Shown here: positions 53,130-63,895 of the stretch, piece by piece
Position numbering within the stretch: position 1 is the stretch's first letter
How the letters are laid out: every line of letters begins with the position of its first letter
Assembly (NCBI RefSeq): GCF_023074055.1
Contig: NZ_JADPKR010000062.1
Span: forward strand, 1-64,000
Reading direction: 5' to 3'
From: Bradyrhizobium sp. 141
GTDB taxonomy: Bacteria > Pseudomonadota > Alphaproteobacteria > Rhizobiales > Xanthobacteraceae
Length of the DNA: 64,000 bases
Position numbers and translations under genes: made by a program
The notes under the pieces: model-generated
Seen by the model: only the letters and a program-made list of their open reading frames with translations
The model's database searches: none
What the model was told of the DNA's origin: nothing

Positions 53130-53876
53130 TCAAAACTTTTCTGTTTGGTTGATTGTTGGTGTCGAGCGACGCTTTTCCAGCACATTGATGGGGGTTCTTG
53201 CCGCAACGACTTCGCAGGAGGCCAATGCAGCCAGTTTCTTTAACCCTCGATGGAGGTTGATCTTGACAAGCGCTGCGGACTGGCCGGTTGCACCAGATGC
53301 GCTTGCGATACTCAGACCCTTCAGCTTCACAAGACGAATTACGCTGGCCTGTGCGGGCTTCAGTCGGCCAAGCAGATCATCCACCGCGGCGGCGCTGATC
53401 GCGCTTGCACCGTGATCCGCGATCGGTATTTCGTCGTCGAGCGGTACTGCGGCAAATCGAGACGCATCGCGAATGCGATCAATCCACTTATAACGTGCAA
53501 TCGCCATGACCCACGCACCGAACGATCTTGACGGTGCGTATGTATGTCGACTGGCATGGATTGCGAGAAGAGCATCTTGCGTCGCATCTTCGGCTGCGGG
53601 GTGGGGAAGTCGCCGCGCGTAATAGCGACGCAGCCAGACGTCTAACTCTCTGAGCAGATGCTCGTAGGCTTGGCAATCACCACCTTGCGCAGCTGCCATT
53701 AATCCGGTCCATCGCCTGAAGCACTCACCAGAGTTTTCAGTCTGCGAAGCTGCTTTCGCCCTTTTCGGCGGCTCAACTTGGAAACCAGGTGACAAGGAAC
53801 CTTGTGCGGCTCTGCGAAGGCATTGCGGCGGGGAGGTTTTCGAGGAAACGATTATCCTGCCGGGTAGGGCGTTCAT
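53130..53876 (-). CDS. ECF sigma factor (SigF/ECF26-like) with N-terminal extension
   Basis: 248 residues from ATG 53876, in an ATGA overlap with the receiver stop. A basic N-terminal extension of about 60 residues precedes region 2 (AEDATQDALLAIHASRHTY, WVMAIARYKWIDRIRDASR). Region 4 ends SAALVKINLHRGLKKLAALA, as in the ECF26 group. It may be a second candidate partner for NrsF. The operon order receiver-sigma-egtD suggests control by phosphorylation. Confidence 0.85.
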   Translation of the reverse strand: MNALPGRIIVSSKTSPPQCLRRAAQGSLSPGFQVEPPKRAKAASQTENSGECFRRWTGLMAAAQGGDCQAYEHLLRELDVWLRRYYARRLPHPAAEDATQDALLAIHASRHTYAPSRSFGAWVMAIARYKWIDRIRDASRFAAVPLDDEIPIADHGASAISAAAVDDLLGRLKPAQASVIRLVKLKGLSIASASGATGQSAALVKINLHRGLKKLAALASCEVVAARTPINVLEKRRSTPTINQTEKF

Positions 53877-54238
53877 TTGGATAGGCTCCTCTCGACGCAT
53901 TCAAGAAGGGCATTGGCATCGAATGGCTTTCTGAAAAGACGTTGGGCGCCGACTGAGATGGCTTCGTCGTCCAAATGCTTTTCAGAGAGCGCCGTGATGA
54001 GAATCACCGGCGTCAGAATGTTTTGTTCGCGGAGCTTTCGGGTGAGCATAAGTCCACTCATTCCGAGCATATTAATGTCAGCGACGATACAGTCTGAGCT
54101 CGACGATGTGGGTGATCTCAGGAATGACTCTGCTGACGCGAACGGTTCGGCGCGATAGCCGATCGAGCGTATCAGATCCACGAGGGATGAGCAGAGCGCT
54201 TCGTCATCGTCTATGATCGCGACGAGAGGGCTTGGCAC
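53873..54238 (-). CDS. Single-domain response regulator receiver
   Basis: 121 residues. Acidic pair IIDDDEAL, phospho-acceptor Asp54 in VADINMLGMSG and Lys in LFRKPFDANA. It is FixJ-like with no output domain. It is translationally coupled to the sigma gene, so it could act as a phosphorylation-dependent adaptor or phosphate sink for the kinase at 55022. Several Cys residues lie near the active site. Confidence 0.9.
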   Translation of the reverse strand: MPSPLVAIIDDDEALCSSLVDLIRSIGYRAEPFASAESFLRSPTSSSSDCIVADINMLGMSGLMLTRKLREQNILTPVILITALSEKHLDDEAISVGAQRLFRKPFDANALLECVERSLSK

Positions 54239-54300
54239 CGAGAGCAGCCTTTCTTGCTGAATAGCAGCAGGGACCTCAGCATGCGTTTACGCATCCGCCG

Positions 54301-54344
54301 TCACAATCTCTCGGTTGTGATGGATAAGTACATACCTTGGTATG
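54301..54344. promoter_or_regulatory. Two stacked inverted repeats before receiver-sigma-egtD operon
   Basis: TCACAA-N8-TTGTGA at 54301-54320 and CATACC-TT-GGTATG at 54331-54344, 10 bp apart, between the LuxR-type regulator and the receiver gene. Both are perfect in their arms. They are candidates for binding of the FixJ-like regulator at 54384 or another dimeric factor. Confidence 0.5.
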
Positions 54345-54383
54345 GGTCAGTACAGCGGCAGTCAGCCCTGCAATGGCAGCGAG

Positions 54384-55013
54384 TCAACGCGCTGCTCGAC
54401 TACTCCACGTCTGGATCTCGAGGGCGCCGGCCATCCTAGCGAGCATCGCCACAGATTTGCAGCCCATCTTTCGCATTACGCTCCCGCGATGCATCTTGAC
54501 GGTGGCTTCACTGATTGAAAGTTCGTTCGCAATGTGCTTGTTCATCAGGCCAGACGCCACGAGTGCCATGACCTCCCGCTCTCGAGCCGTCAGAAGCGCA
54601 AACCGTTCCCGCAGTTGATCATTCTTCGAGCTTTCTCTGCGTCGCTCTTGGTCCAGTCGAACCGCTGCACCGACGGCATCAATCAAATCCTGATCTCTAA
54701 TCGGTTTGGTGAGGAAGTCGATCGCGCCTGCCTTCATGCCTTTGACGGACATCGGAACGTCGCCAAAGCCCGTCATCAAAATCATGGGCACCCGGATATT
54801 GGCGCGTGTGAGATACTCCTGTAGCTCCAAGCCGCTGGTGCCGGGTAACCGTACGTCCACCAGCAAGCATGCAGGCGCATCAGGCAACTCGGCGCCGAGA
54901 AACTCCGAGGCAGATCCGTGGAGGGTTACCTGGTAACCAATGGACCGGAGGAGATCCCCAATTGATTCCCGAACGGCCTTGTCGTCGTCAACGATGTGAA
55001 CGAAACCCGACAA
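54384..55013 (-). CDS. FixJ/NodW-type response regulator (LuxR HTH)
   Basis: About 210 residues from TTG 55013. The longer frame to 55145 would overlap the kinase by 124 bp. Receiver: HIVDDDKAVRES, Asp53 in LLVDVRLPGTSG and Lys in LTKPIRDQD. The C-terminal LuxR HTH reads LTAREREVMALVASGLMNKH and ISEATVKMHRGSVMRKMG. Cognate regulator of the kinase just upstream. Start codon uncertain. Confidence 0.87.
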   Translation of the reverse strand: MSGFVHIVDDDKAVRESIGDLLRSIGYQVTLHGSASEFLGAELPDAPACLLVDVRLPGTSGLELQEYLTRANIRVPMILMTGFGDVPMSVKGMKAGAIDFLTKPIRDQDLIDAVGAAVRLDQERRRESSKNDQLRERFALLTAREREVMALVASGLMNKHIANELSISEATVKMHRGSVMRKMGCKSVAMLARMAGALEIQTWSSRAAR

Positions 55014-55021
55014 TGACGCGC

Positions 55022-56665
55022 TCAGTGGTTTGCTGATATCGAACCCGATTGATGAAGCGGGAGAGTGAACGTGAACGTCGCTCCATTCGGTGTGTTTTCC
55101 TCCACCCATAGTCGTCCTCCGTGGACAGCGATGATTTTGCGGCATATAGACAGGCCAAGACCCAGGCCATCACGCTTCGTCGTGTAGAGCGCATCGAAAA
55201 GCCGATCCCTGCTCGCGGGCGCAATACCGATACCCGTATCCGCGATAACAACAGCGACACCTGCACCGCCAACCTTGGTGGAGAGGCTTAGAACGCGCCG
55301 CTTTCCGGTCACGCTGGCCATTGCGTCAATGGCGTTGCGTACAAGATTGAGGACGACTTGCTGAAGCTGTACTCGATCGCCTTCGATTGTTGGTATCGAC
55401 TTGTCGAGAGCCGTGTTGAGGGTAACGCCGGCGCGCTCCAGATCCCTCTTCAAGAGAAGAAGAATCTCTTCGATGGCGTCGTTGATCTGAACATCGGCGA
55501 ACCGGAGCTGCGCGCCACGTACCAAAGTTCTCAGGCCAGCGACGACATCGCCCGCCCGACGTCCCTGCTCGATGACGCGCAGCGCGGATCTGCGGGCTTC
55601 AGCGGGTTCAATAGGGCTTCGCTCGAGCCACCGGAGGCAAGCTTCCGCGCTCATAATGATTCCGGTCAACGGCTGATTGATTTCATGAATAATGGAGCCT
55701 GCAAGCTCACCCAGTGATGCCAGGCGTATGGCACGCGCAAGCTCTGTTCGCGCGTCCGTGAGTGCTTGTTCCGCAGCCTTTCGGTCGGTGATATCGGAAA
55801 TAATTCCTTCCAACTCGACATCCCCGGTCGGACCGACATCGAATTGCCCTACAGCAGCCACGTGCAGCGTCGTGCCGTCTCGGTGGACGACCCGGTACTC
55901 GTGACTAAACGGAGACTTGGTACCCACAGCCTCCGCAAGCGCTTCCTCCAGAGCAGGAATGTCATCAGGGTGGACGCGGCTCTTGAATACCTCGAACGGC
56001 ACAGGATTGACGTCAAAATCAATATCGAACAAGCGGTAGCATTCGCGTGACGCTCGCGAGAGCAGAGTTCGCGTATTCCATCGGTAGCTGCCCATGCGAC
56101 CGATTTGCTGACCTTTGACCATCCACAGGTTGGTCTCACGAAGCGCCTCGAACAACTGCACCGATTCAAACGAAACAGCAGCCTGCGAGGCTAGCATCGA
56201 AACTACAGACACATATCTTGGCCCAAACGTCTCCTTACGTTCTGATTCGAGGTACAGGACACCGACTGTTTGATCTCGATGAATCAGAGGTAAGCATAGC
56301 TGCACTATCGGTCCTCGACGGCACCGGGCGGAATCAATCAGTGCGGACCCTTCCCAGCCATCGTCCCTAAGAACGATTTCTCGGCGTGTAAGCACCCTTT
56401 CACTGAGGTCTACTGGCAGCCGAAATTCGCTGGCCGGAGGTTGCGAGGCAAGAAACTTAGGCCTCTCGCGAGGAAAGCTCGCATCGGCTCTGGTAAGTAG
56501 CTCGCCGCTTTCGCTCAGCAACACAGCGCCTCGGCCGGCATCCGAGTAATCGAGCGCGGCTTTGAGAAGAGCCTTAGCCAAGCCTTCGTAGCTGGTCTCT
56601 TTCGAGATTGCCTGAAATGCTTTGCCGATCCGCTCCAATTCTGATGTTTCTACCTCAAGCCTCAT
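55022..56665 (-). CDS. GAF-PAS sensor histidine kinase (FixL/NodV-like)
   Basis: 547 residues, soluble. A GAF domain at about 25-175 (GRGAVLLSESGELL; GVLYLESERKETFG) is followed by PAS with a PAC-type end (HEYRVVHRDGTTLHV; ISDITDRKAAEQ). HisKA follows with GSIIHEINQPLTGII and HATPase with NLVRNAIDAM, IADTGIGIAP and GLGLGLSICRK. The overall order is that of NodV/FixL-type kinases in bradyrhizobia. It should phosphorylate the 54384 regulator and perhaps the lone receiver at 53873. The signal is unknown. Confidence 0.93.
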   Translation of the reverse strand: MRLEVETSELERIGKAFQAISKETSYEGLAKALLKAALDYSDAGRGAVLLSESGELLTRADASFPRERPKFLASQPPASEFRLPVDLSERVLTRREIVLRDDGWEGSALIDSARCRRGPIVQLCLPLIHRDQTVGVLYLESERKETFGPRYVSVVSMLASQAAVSFESVQLFEALRETNLWMVKGQQIGRMGSYRWNTRTLLSRASRECYRLFDIDFDVNPVPFEVFKSRVHPDDIPALEEALAEAVGTKSPFSHEYRVVHRDGTTLHVAAVGQFDVGPTGDVELEGIISDITDRKAAEQALTDARTELARAIRLASLGELAGSIIHEINQPLTGIIMSAEACLRWLERSPIEPAEARRSALRVIEQGRRAGDVVAGLRTLVRGAQLRFADVQINDAIEEILLLLKRDLERAGVTLNTALDKSIPTIEGDRVQLQQVVLNLVRNAIDAMASVTGKRRVLSLSTKVGGAGVAVVIADTGIGIAPASRDRLFDALYTTKRDGLGLGLSICRKIIAVHGGRLWVEENTPNGATFTFTLPLHQSGSISANH

Positions 56666-56727
56666 CGCGCGACGCTCTTACTGACGGCAGCGACAAAAAC
56701 TTACCTGGTAGTCGCTATTTCCAAACT

Positions 56728-57483
56728 CTATCGCTCCACTACACTCGTGCCCCGGGAACGCCGAGACAGCCGAGTAACGAACTTGATCAGGTCCCCACGG
56801 TAATGGAGCTTCTCGTAATCGATCGGTCTGAGCCCTTCGGTATACGAAGTGCGCTCGATGAGGAAGATGGCACTGCCGACCGGTGTGCCCAGCGCGCTCG
56901 CGACCTGCTCCTCAGCGGTTACAGCCTCCAGCTGGTATTCGGCGTTAATCAAAGGGATACCGTACTTGCCCTCGAGCAAGGCAAAGATTGGTTCGGCTTC
57001 CAAGTCGTTCTTGACGATCTTTTTTCCGATCTCCAGCGGCAAATACGTTTCATCAAATGACATGGCCACGCCGTCGGCGATCCGAACGCGCTTGATCCGA
57101 TAAACTTTAGTACCTGGCGCAAGGCCGAGGTGCTGAGCGACCGTATTGTCAGCAGCGACAGGCCGCTGGTCGAGTAGACGAGCTGTCGGCTTGCGGCCGA
57201 GTGCGACCATATCCTCCACGAAGCCGCTCAGCTCTGTAAGCTCTTGTCTAATTTTGGGGTCGCTGACGAACGTACCAATGCCACGTCGGATTTCGACCAG
57301 CCCACGAGCCATAAGGTGCTCCACGGCTTTCCGCACTGTCGCCCGGCTGACGCCGAACCGATCAATCAGCCCCTCCTCCGAGGGAAGCTGTGTGCCAGCC
57401 GTCAAGGAGCCGCCAGCGATGTCGGAGGCGAGCGCCGAAGCGACTTGCGCATAGAGAGGCATACTGTCCATGCCGAAGGTCAT
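56728..57483 (-). CDS. GntR/HutC-family regulator (UTRA domain)
   Basis: 251 residues from ATG 57483; an upstream TTG at 57519 is less likely. Winged HTH: LPSEEGLIDRFGVSRATVRK with AVEHLMARGLVEIRRGIGTF; the UTRA ligand domain follows (AIFLIERTSYTEGLRPIDYE). A perfect 16-bp palindrome just upstream suggests autoregulation. No metabolic partner gene lies adjacent; it is an orphan in a cluster of signalling genes. Confidence 0.9.
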   Translation of the reverse strand: MTFGMDSMPLYAQVASALASDIAGGSLTAGTQLPSEEGLIDRFGVSRATVRKAVEHLMARGLVEIRRGIGTFVSDPKIRQELTELSGFVEDMVALGRKPTARLLDQRPVAADNTVAQHLGLAPGTKVYRIKRVRIADGVAMSFDETYLPLEIGKKIVKNDLEAEPIFALLEGKYGIPLINAEYQLEAVTAEEQVASALGTPVGSAIFLIERTSYTEGLRPIDYEKLHYRGDLIKFVTRLSRRSRGTSVVER

Positions 57484-57485
57484 GC

Positions 57486-57501
57486 GGACATCATGATGTC
57501 C
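57486..57501. promoter_or_regulatory. Probable GntR operator
   Basis: GGACATCATGATGTCC is a perfect 16-bp palindrome starting 2 bp upstream of the GntR start at 57483. The following GGACGTCC (57502-57509) forms a second, shorter palindrome. Confidence 0.55.
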
Positions 57502-57519
57502 GGACGTCCAGGGTGTCAA

Positions 57520-57849
57520 GGTCGTAGCGAGTTCCGCGGGTTGTGGGTCGAAAAATTTGTTTAAATTCAGCTACTTATTCGATTAGACGATTGCGGGCCA
57601 GGGAGGCGCACGCGCACAGACATTAAGTCACCTATCATCCGGCTGATTAAGTTGCCCAGTTTCAATCCTTGGCAACCTCGTGAGATCGTCTGCGCATGAC
57701 TGCTGGCCTCCGGAGGCAATGGTCGCCGTCGGCTCCGATAGGATCAAGCGGCCCACTTATACGAAGATGTATCCGAAAACCGCCTCGACGTCCTTGCGCA
57801 CTTTCAAGTCCACGGAAGCTTTGTTTTGACTGTGCCCAGCGGAGGCACA
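57520..57849. other. Non-coding stretch
   Basis: No gene recognised. It begins with the upstream region of the GntR gene and ends before a small frame. It is more AT-rich than the neighbouring coding DNA. Confidence 0.4.
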
Positions 57850-58038
57850 GTGTTGAAAATCAAGAGAATCGAAAATTCAAGAATTTCAACCAAAGCGGAA
57901 GCAGTCAATCAGGCGAAGCCTTCCGAGCAGTCAATCCTTCGCCTCGCCCGCCTTATCGGACGACAAATGGCCCGTGACGATATCAAGGATCGTCGATCTG
58001 CTTGTGCCTCGCCCGATAAAGAAACCACCCCAATCTAG
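57850..58038 (+). CDS. Small hypothetical protein next to the recombinase
   Basis: 62 residues from GTG 57850, with GGAGG at the right distance. It reads ILRLARLIGRQMARDD in the middle, an amphipathic helix. I do not recognise the family with confidence. The position upstream of the serine recombinase could make it an excision or regulatory factor, but nothing proves this. Confidence 0.42.
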   Translation: MLKIKRIENSRISTKAEAVNQAKPSEQSILRLARLIGRQMARDDIKDRRSACASPDKETTPI

Positions 58039-58305
58039 CCGCGGCTTAGTCGACGCTCATCGCAATCGCCATTGTGTAGATGGAGCTCTCGAGTACGCAG
58101 CAAATGGGATATGAGCAAAGGCGGACACAGCGCCGCAGCGTCGTCTAGTTCACTCCAGAGCTCTTCTTGATGTTGATAGGCGATAGCCTTTCCTTGCATC
58201 AAACGCATATCCGGGTGTGCACGGCATATAAATGCCGCGTTCATTCGATAGTTTTTGCTTCACGGCGCCATGTGCCGGCGCAAGCGGAATGCAAGGGACA
58301 AGTCA

Positions 58306-60036
<1,731 letters not shown>

Positions 60037-60348
60037 TTAACACTTGCACGCCTTCAGTTAGATCCTGGGGACGGTCGGTTGAGGCCGGCGCTGTTCGCGT
60101 GGCTTTCCTCTTCCGTCCCAAAGGCTTCCTTGGAAGGCAACCCCGGGGCAAAGCCCGTCGGGTGCGGGGCGTATGTACCAACCCAAGCTGCCTTTGGAAA
60201 GGGCTGCGGGAACGTTTTTTTCGACTTTATGACAGGCGGATGGACCGATTTTGGCGGCGTTCCGCGCGCTCTTGCCAGAAGTTCCACAAAGGGCCAGCTT
60301 GCGGCAACAAGATTAAGGCCGGAACGCGCCCTTGAGGGAGGAACGCCC
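60037..60348. other. Upstream region of tRNA and aldehyde dehydrogenase
   Basis: No gene recognised. It must hold the minus-strand tRNA promoter and the plus-strand dehydrogenase promoter. A frame open from 60079 reads through but has no ribosome-binding site. Imperfect repeats such as GGCTTCCTTGGAAGGC occur near 60122-60140. Confidence 0.4.
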
Positions 60349-61782
60349 GTGGACAAATCCCTGTCGAGCGCCCCGCTGCGGGCGTTGGAGGAGGCCTTCC
60401 ACGCCATGGTCGCGCGATCGCGGGACGAGCCGGCGCGTGGCCTTGCCGAGCGGCTCGACCGGCTGGCGCGGCTGCGCAGTGTGGTCGCCGACAATGAAGA
60501 GCGTTTCCGGCAGGCGATCTCGGCCGATTTCGGCCACCGCTCGGCAGTCGAGACCACCATCGCCGAGACGATGCTGCTGTTCTCCGAGATCCGGCATGCC
60601 ACCAAGCACCTCAAGAGCTGGATGGCGCCGCAGCGGGTCGCCACCGCGCTGCAATTCCTCCCCGCGCGCAACCGGCTGATGCCGCAGCCGCTCGGCGTCG
60701 TCGGCATCATCGCGCCCTGGAATTATCCGCTCCAGCTCACCCTCGCGCCCGCGATCGGTGCGCTCGCCGCCGGCAACCGTGTCCTCATCAAGCCGAGCGA
60801 GCTCACGCCGCACTTCGCAGGCCTGCTGAAGGAGACGGTCGCCGCAAGGTTCGATGCCACGGACGTGCTGGTCACCGGTGTCGAAGAGGAGATCGCGCAG
60901 GCCTTTGCGCGGCTGCCGTTCGATCACCTCGTGTTCACCGGCTCGACCCGGGTCGGGCGACTGGTCGCGGAGGCCGCGGGGCGCAATCTGACGCCCGTCA
61001 CGCTCGAGCTCGGCGGCAAGTCCCCGGCGATCATCGACGCCTCGGCCGATCTCGAGGAAGCGGCCGAGCGCATTGCCTACGGCAAGCTGCTCAATGCCGG
61101 GCAGACCTGCATTGCGCCTGATTACGTGCTGGTGCCGGAGCGCTCGCTGCAGGCCTTCGCCGAAAAAGTGCGAGCCCAGATGCGGCGGATGTTCGGCACC
61201 GATCCCGCCAACAAGGACTACACCTCGATCGTCTCGGACCGGCACTATGCGCGGCTCGAAGGCCTCGTCGCGGATGCGGTGCAGCGCGGCGCAAAGATCC
61301 TGCAACCGGCGAAGGCCGACGATCCCAACTGGAAGGCGCACCGCAAATTCCCGCCGACGCTGATCGTCGGCGCCACCGAAGCGATGGCGGCGATGCAGGA
61401 GGAGATCTTTGGCCCGGTGCTGCCGCTGCTCGGCGTTCGCGATCCGCCCGAGGCCATCGCCTTCATCAACCACCGCGATCGGCCGCTGGCGCTGTACTGG
61501 TTCGGCAAGGACGGCGCCGCGCGCGACGAGGTGCTGGCGCGCACCATCTCCGGCGGCGTCACAATCAACGACTGCCTGTTTCACTTCACGCAAATCAACC
61601 AGCCGATGGGCGGCGTCGGCGCATCCGGCACCGGCGCCTATCACGGCGAATGGGGCTTTCGCACCTTCAGCAAGCTGAAGCCGGTGTTCTATCGCTCCAA
61701 GTTCAATCGCCTCGCCGACCTCTATCCGCCCTATGGCGGCAAGATCGCGCGGCTGGAGAAGTTGATGCGGTTCATGTCGTAG
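60349..61782 (+). CDS. Coniferyl-aldehyde dehydrogenase-type aldehyde dehydrogenase
   Basis: 477 residues from GTG 60349 behind GGGAGG; the frame extends upstream to 60079 but without a site. VVGIIAPWNYPLQL, FTGSTRVGR, the catalytic Glu in VTLELGGKSP and the nucleophilic Cys in NAGQTCIAPDYVLVP give the CalB-type signature. It oxidises aromatic or long-chain aldehydes with NAD(P)+. It belongs to the chromosomal side of the tRNA. Confidence 0.92.
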   Translation: MDKSLSSAPLRALEEAFHAMVARSRDEPARGLAERLDRLARLRSVVADNEERFRQAISADFGHRSAVETTIAETMLLFSEIRHATKHLKSWMAPQRVATALQFLPARNRLMPQPLGVVGIIAPWNYPLQLTLAPAIGALAAGNRVLIKPSELTPHFAGLLKETVAARFDATDVLVTGVEEEIAQAFARLPFDHLVFTGSTRVGRLVAEAAGRNLTPVTLELGGKSPAIIDASADLEEAAERIAYGKLLNAGQTCIAPDYVLVPERSLQAFAEKVRAQMRRMFGTDPANKDYTSIVSDRHYARLEGLVADAVQRGAKILQPAKADDPNWKAHRKFPPTLIVGATEAMAAMQEEIFGPVLPLLGVRDPPEAIAFINHRDRPLALYWFGKDGAARDEVLARTISGGVTINDCLFHFTQINQPMGGVGASGTGAYHGEWGFRTFSKLKPVFYRSKFNRLADLYPPYGGKIARLEKLMRFMS

Positions 61783-61794
61783 ATCGTCGAACAC

Positions 61795-61874
61795 CGTCAT
61801 TGCGAGCGCAGCGAAGCAATCCAGACTGTCACCGCGGACGGATTCTGGATTGCTTCGCTGCGCTCGCAATGACG
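61795..61874. repeat. Bradyrhizobium-type palindromic repeat
   Basis: Perfect 31-bp arms, 61795-61825 and 61844-61874, around an 18-bp loop. The arm begins CGTCATTGCGAGCGCAGCGA. This element is found many times in Bradyrhizobium genomes between genes. It may act as a terminator after the aldehyde dehydrogenase. Confidence 0.88.
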
Positions 61875-61900
61875 AAAAGAAAATGCAGGGGGAAACACCA

Positions 61901-63491
61901 TTGACTGACACATTCGATTTCGTCGTGGTAGGCGCAGGCTCCGGCGGCTGCACCGTCGCGGGACGGTTATCGGAGGATGCGGCGACGTCGGTCGCGCTGC
62001 TCGATGCGGGCGGACGGAACGACAGTTGGCGGATCACCACGCCGTTCGGGCTCGCTCTACCATACAGCGCGGCCAACTGGGGCTTCGATACGGTGCCGCA
62101 GAAGGGATTGAACGGCCGCATCGGCTATCAGCCGCGCGGCAAGGGTCTCGGCGGCTCCTCCGCGATCAACGCCATGGTCTACATCCGCGGCAACAAATGG
62201 GACTACGATCACTGGGCTGCGCTCGGCAACACCGGCTGGTCGTATGCGGACGTGCTGCCCTATTTCAAGGCTTCCGAGAACAACACCGATTTCGACGGCC
62301 CGCATCATGGCAAGGGCGGCCCCCTGCATGTCAACAAGCTGCGCTCGGACAATCCGATCCATGACGTCTTCCATCAGGCCGCGCGCGAGGCGCAGTTCCG
62401 CATCCGCGAGGACTTCAACGAGGAGGACCACGAAGGCCTCGGCAGCTACCAGGTGACGCAGCACAATGGCGAGCGCTGGAGCGCGGCGCGCGCCTATGTG
62501 CATCCCCACTTGAACAAGCGTCCCAATCTGCGCGTCGAGACGGAAGCACAGGCCACGAAGATCCTGTTCGAAGCCGGCCGCGCGGTCGGCATCGAATATG
62601 TGCAGGGGAAGCAGACAAAGCAGCTGCGCGCCAGAGGCGAGGTGATCCTCGCCGCCGGCGCCTTCCAGTCACCGCAACTGCTGATGCTGTCGGGCATAGG
62701 CGAAGGCGATGCGCTTCGTTCGCACGGCATTGGCGTCATGCATCACCTGCCGGGCGTCGGGCACAATCTGCAGGATCATCCTGATTTCGTTTTCGTCTAC
62801 GCCTCCGACTATCCCCACTTGGTGCACTCGTCGATCCGTCGGCTGCCGTCCCTGCTCCGCGCCATGCAGCGGTACCGCCGCGAGCGTCGCGGCCTGATGA
62901 CTCAATTTCGCCGAATGTGGCGGCTTCCTGAAGACGCAGGCCGACCTCGATGTGCCCGATATCCAGTTGCACTTCGTCATCGCGATGCTCGACGACCATG
63001 GCCGCAAGAAGCACAAGGAGGCAGGGTTCTCATGCCATGTCTGCCTGCTCCGACCGAAGAGCCGCGGCAGCGTCTGGCTGAAAAGCGCCGATCCGCTCGC
63101 AGCGCCGATGATCGATCCGAACTTTCTGGGCGAGGAGGAGGATCTGGAGACCCTGGTCGCGGGCTTCAAGACCACGCGCCGGCTGATGGAGACGCCTGCG
63201 CTACGCGCGTTGCAAAAGAAGGACATGTTCACGGCCAACGTGAAAACCGACGACGACATCCGCGCCATCCTGCGCAGTCGCGTCGACACCGTCTATCACC
63301 CGGTCGGCACCTGCAAGATGGGGACGGATGCGATGGCCGTGGTCGATCCCGCACTGAAGGTGTACGGGGTCGAGGGCCTGCGCGTCGTCGATGCCTCGAT
63401 CATGCCCACCCTGATCGGCGGCAACACCAATGCGCCGACCATCATGATCGGGGAGAAGGCGGCGGATATCATCAGGGCGGAGATGCGGTAG
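61901..63491 (+). pseudogene. Frameshifted GMC-family oxidoreductase (choline dehydrogenase-like)
   Basis: From TTG 61901 (GGGGGA site; ATG 61883 is an alternative) it reads FDFVVVGAGSGGCTVAGRLS, GKGLGGSSAINAMVYIRG and SGIGEGDALRSHG, the GMC signatures. After RRGLMTQ at about 62905 the frame is lost. The other frame resumes with NFAECGGFLKTQADLDVPDI and runs to GTCKMG, AMAVVDP and NTNAPTIMIGEKAADII at 63491. Two missing or one extra base explain it. Either inactivated or a sequencing error. Confidence 0.85.
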
Positions 63492-63513
63492 GGTCGCGCT
63501 GCCCCGTCATTCT

Positions 63514-63583
63514 CGCTGTCGTCCCCGCGAACGCGGGGCCCCATAACCACAGGAATGCGCTGCGCTTGTCCGGGACGACAGCG
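63514..63583. repeat. Second palindromic repeat
   Basis: Arms CGCTGTCGTCCC (63514-63525) and GGGACGACAGCG (63572-63583) flank CGCGAACGCGGGG. It is another common Bradyrhizobium intergenic repeat type. Confidence 0.75.
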
Positions 63584-63618
63584 GAGTGGAGTTCACTTGC
63601 CGAGCAATACGGCGGCGC

Positions 63619-63754
63619 TCAATTCAGCAGGAAGCCACCATCGACGGTGATGACGCTCGTCGTCGTGTAACGCGACGCCTTCGAGGCCAGCAGCAGGATC
63701 GCGCCGGTGGCGAGGATGGATGGTTTCTTTACTGACGTCGAATAGGTCTGACAT
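63619..63754 (-). pseudogene. Internally deleted SDR gene relic
   Basis: Minus strand from ATG 63754: MSDLFDVSKETI, a typical SDR N-terminus, then almost directly LATGAILLLASKASRYTTT, SVITVDGGFLLN and TGA at 63619-63621, a typical SDR C-terminus in another frame. The middle of about 200 codons is missing. Confidence 0.72.
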
Positions 63755-63895
63755 CACGGTTTCCTTGACGATTTCCTTCGCGATTCCTGGGCGCAACCCT
63801 GAGCTTTTGGAGGCACCGATACAGACGATTTTATCGATCTGAAACCGAATGATCGGTCCGGCGTTCATTCGTTCCATCGAGGCAGGGCTTTGCTG

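Noticed and set aside
60313..62121. 602-codon minus-strand frame over the aldehyde dehydrogenase
   Set aside because: It is antisense to a clear ALDH gene and the palindromic repeat, with composition of a shadow frame.
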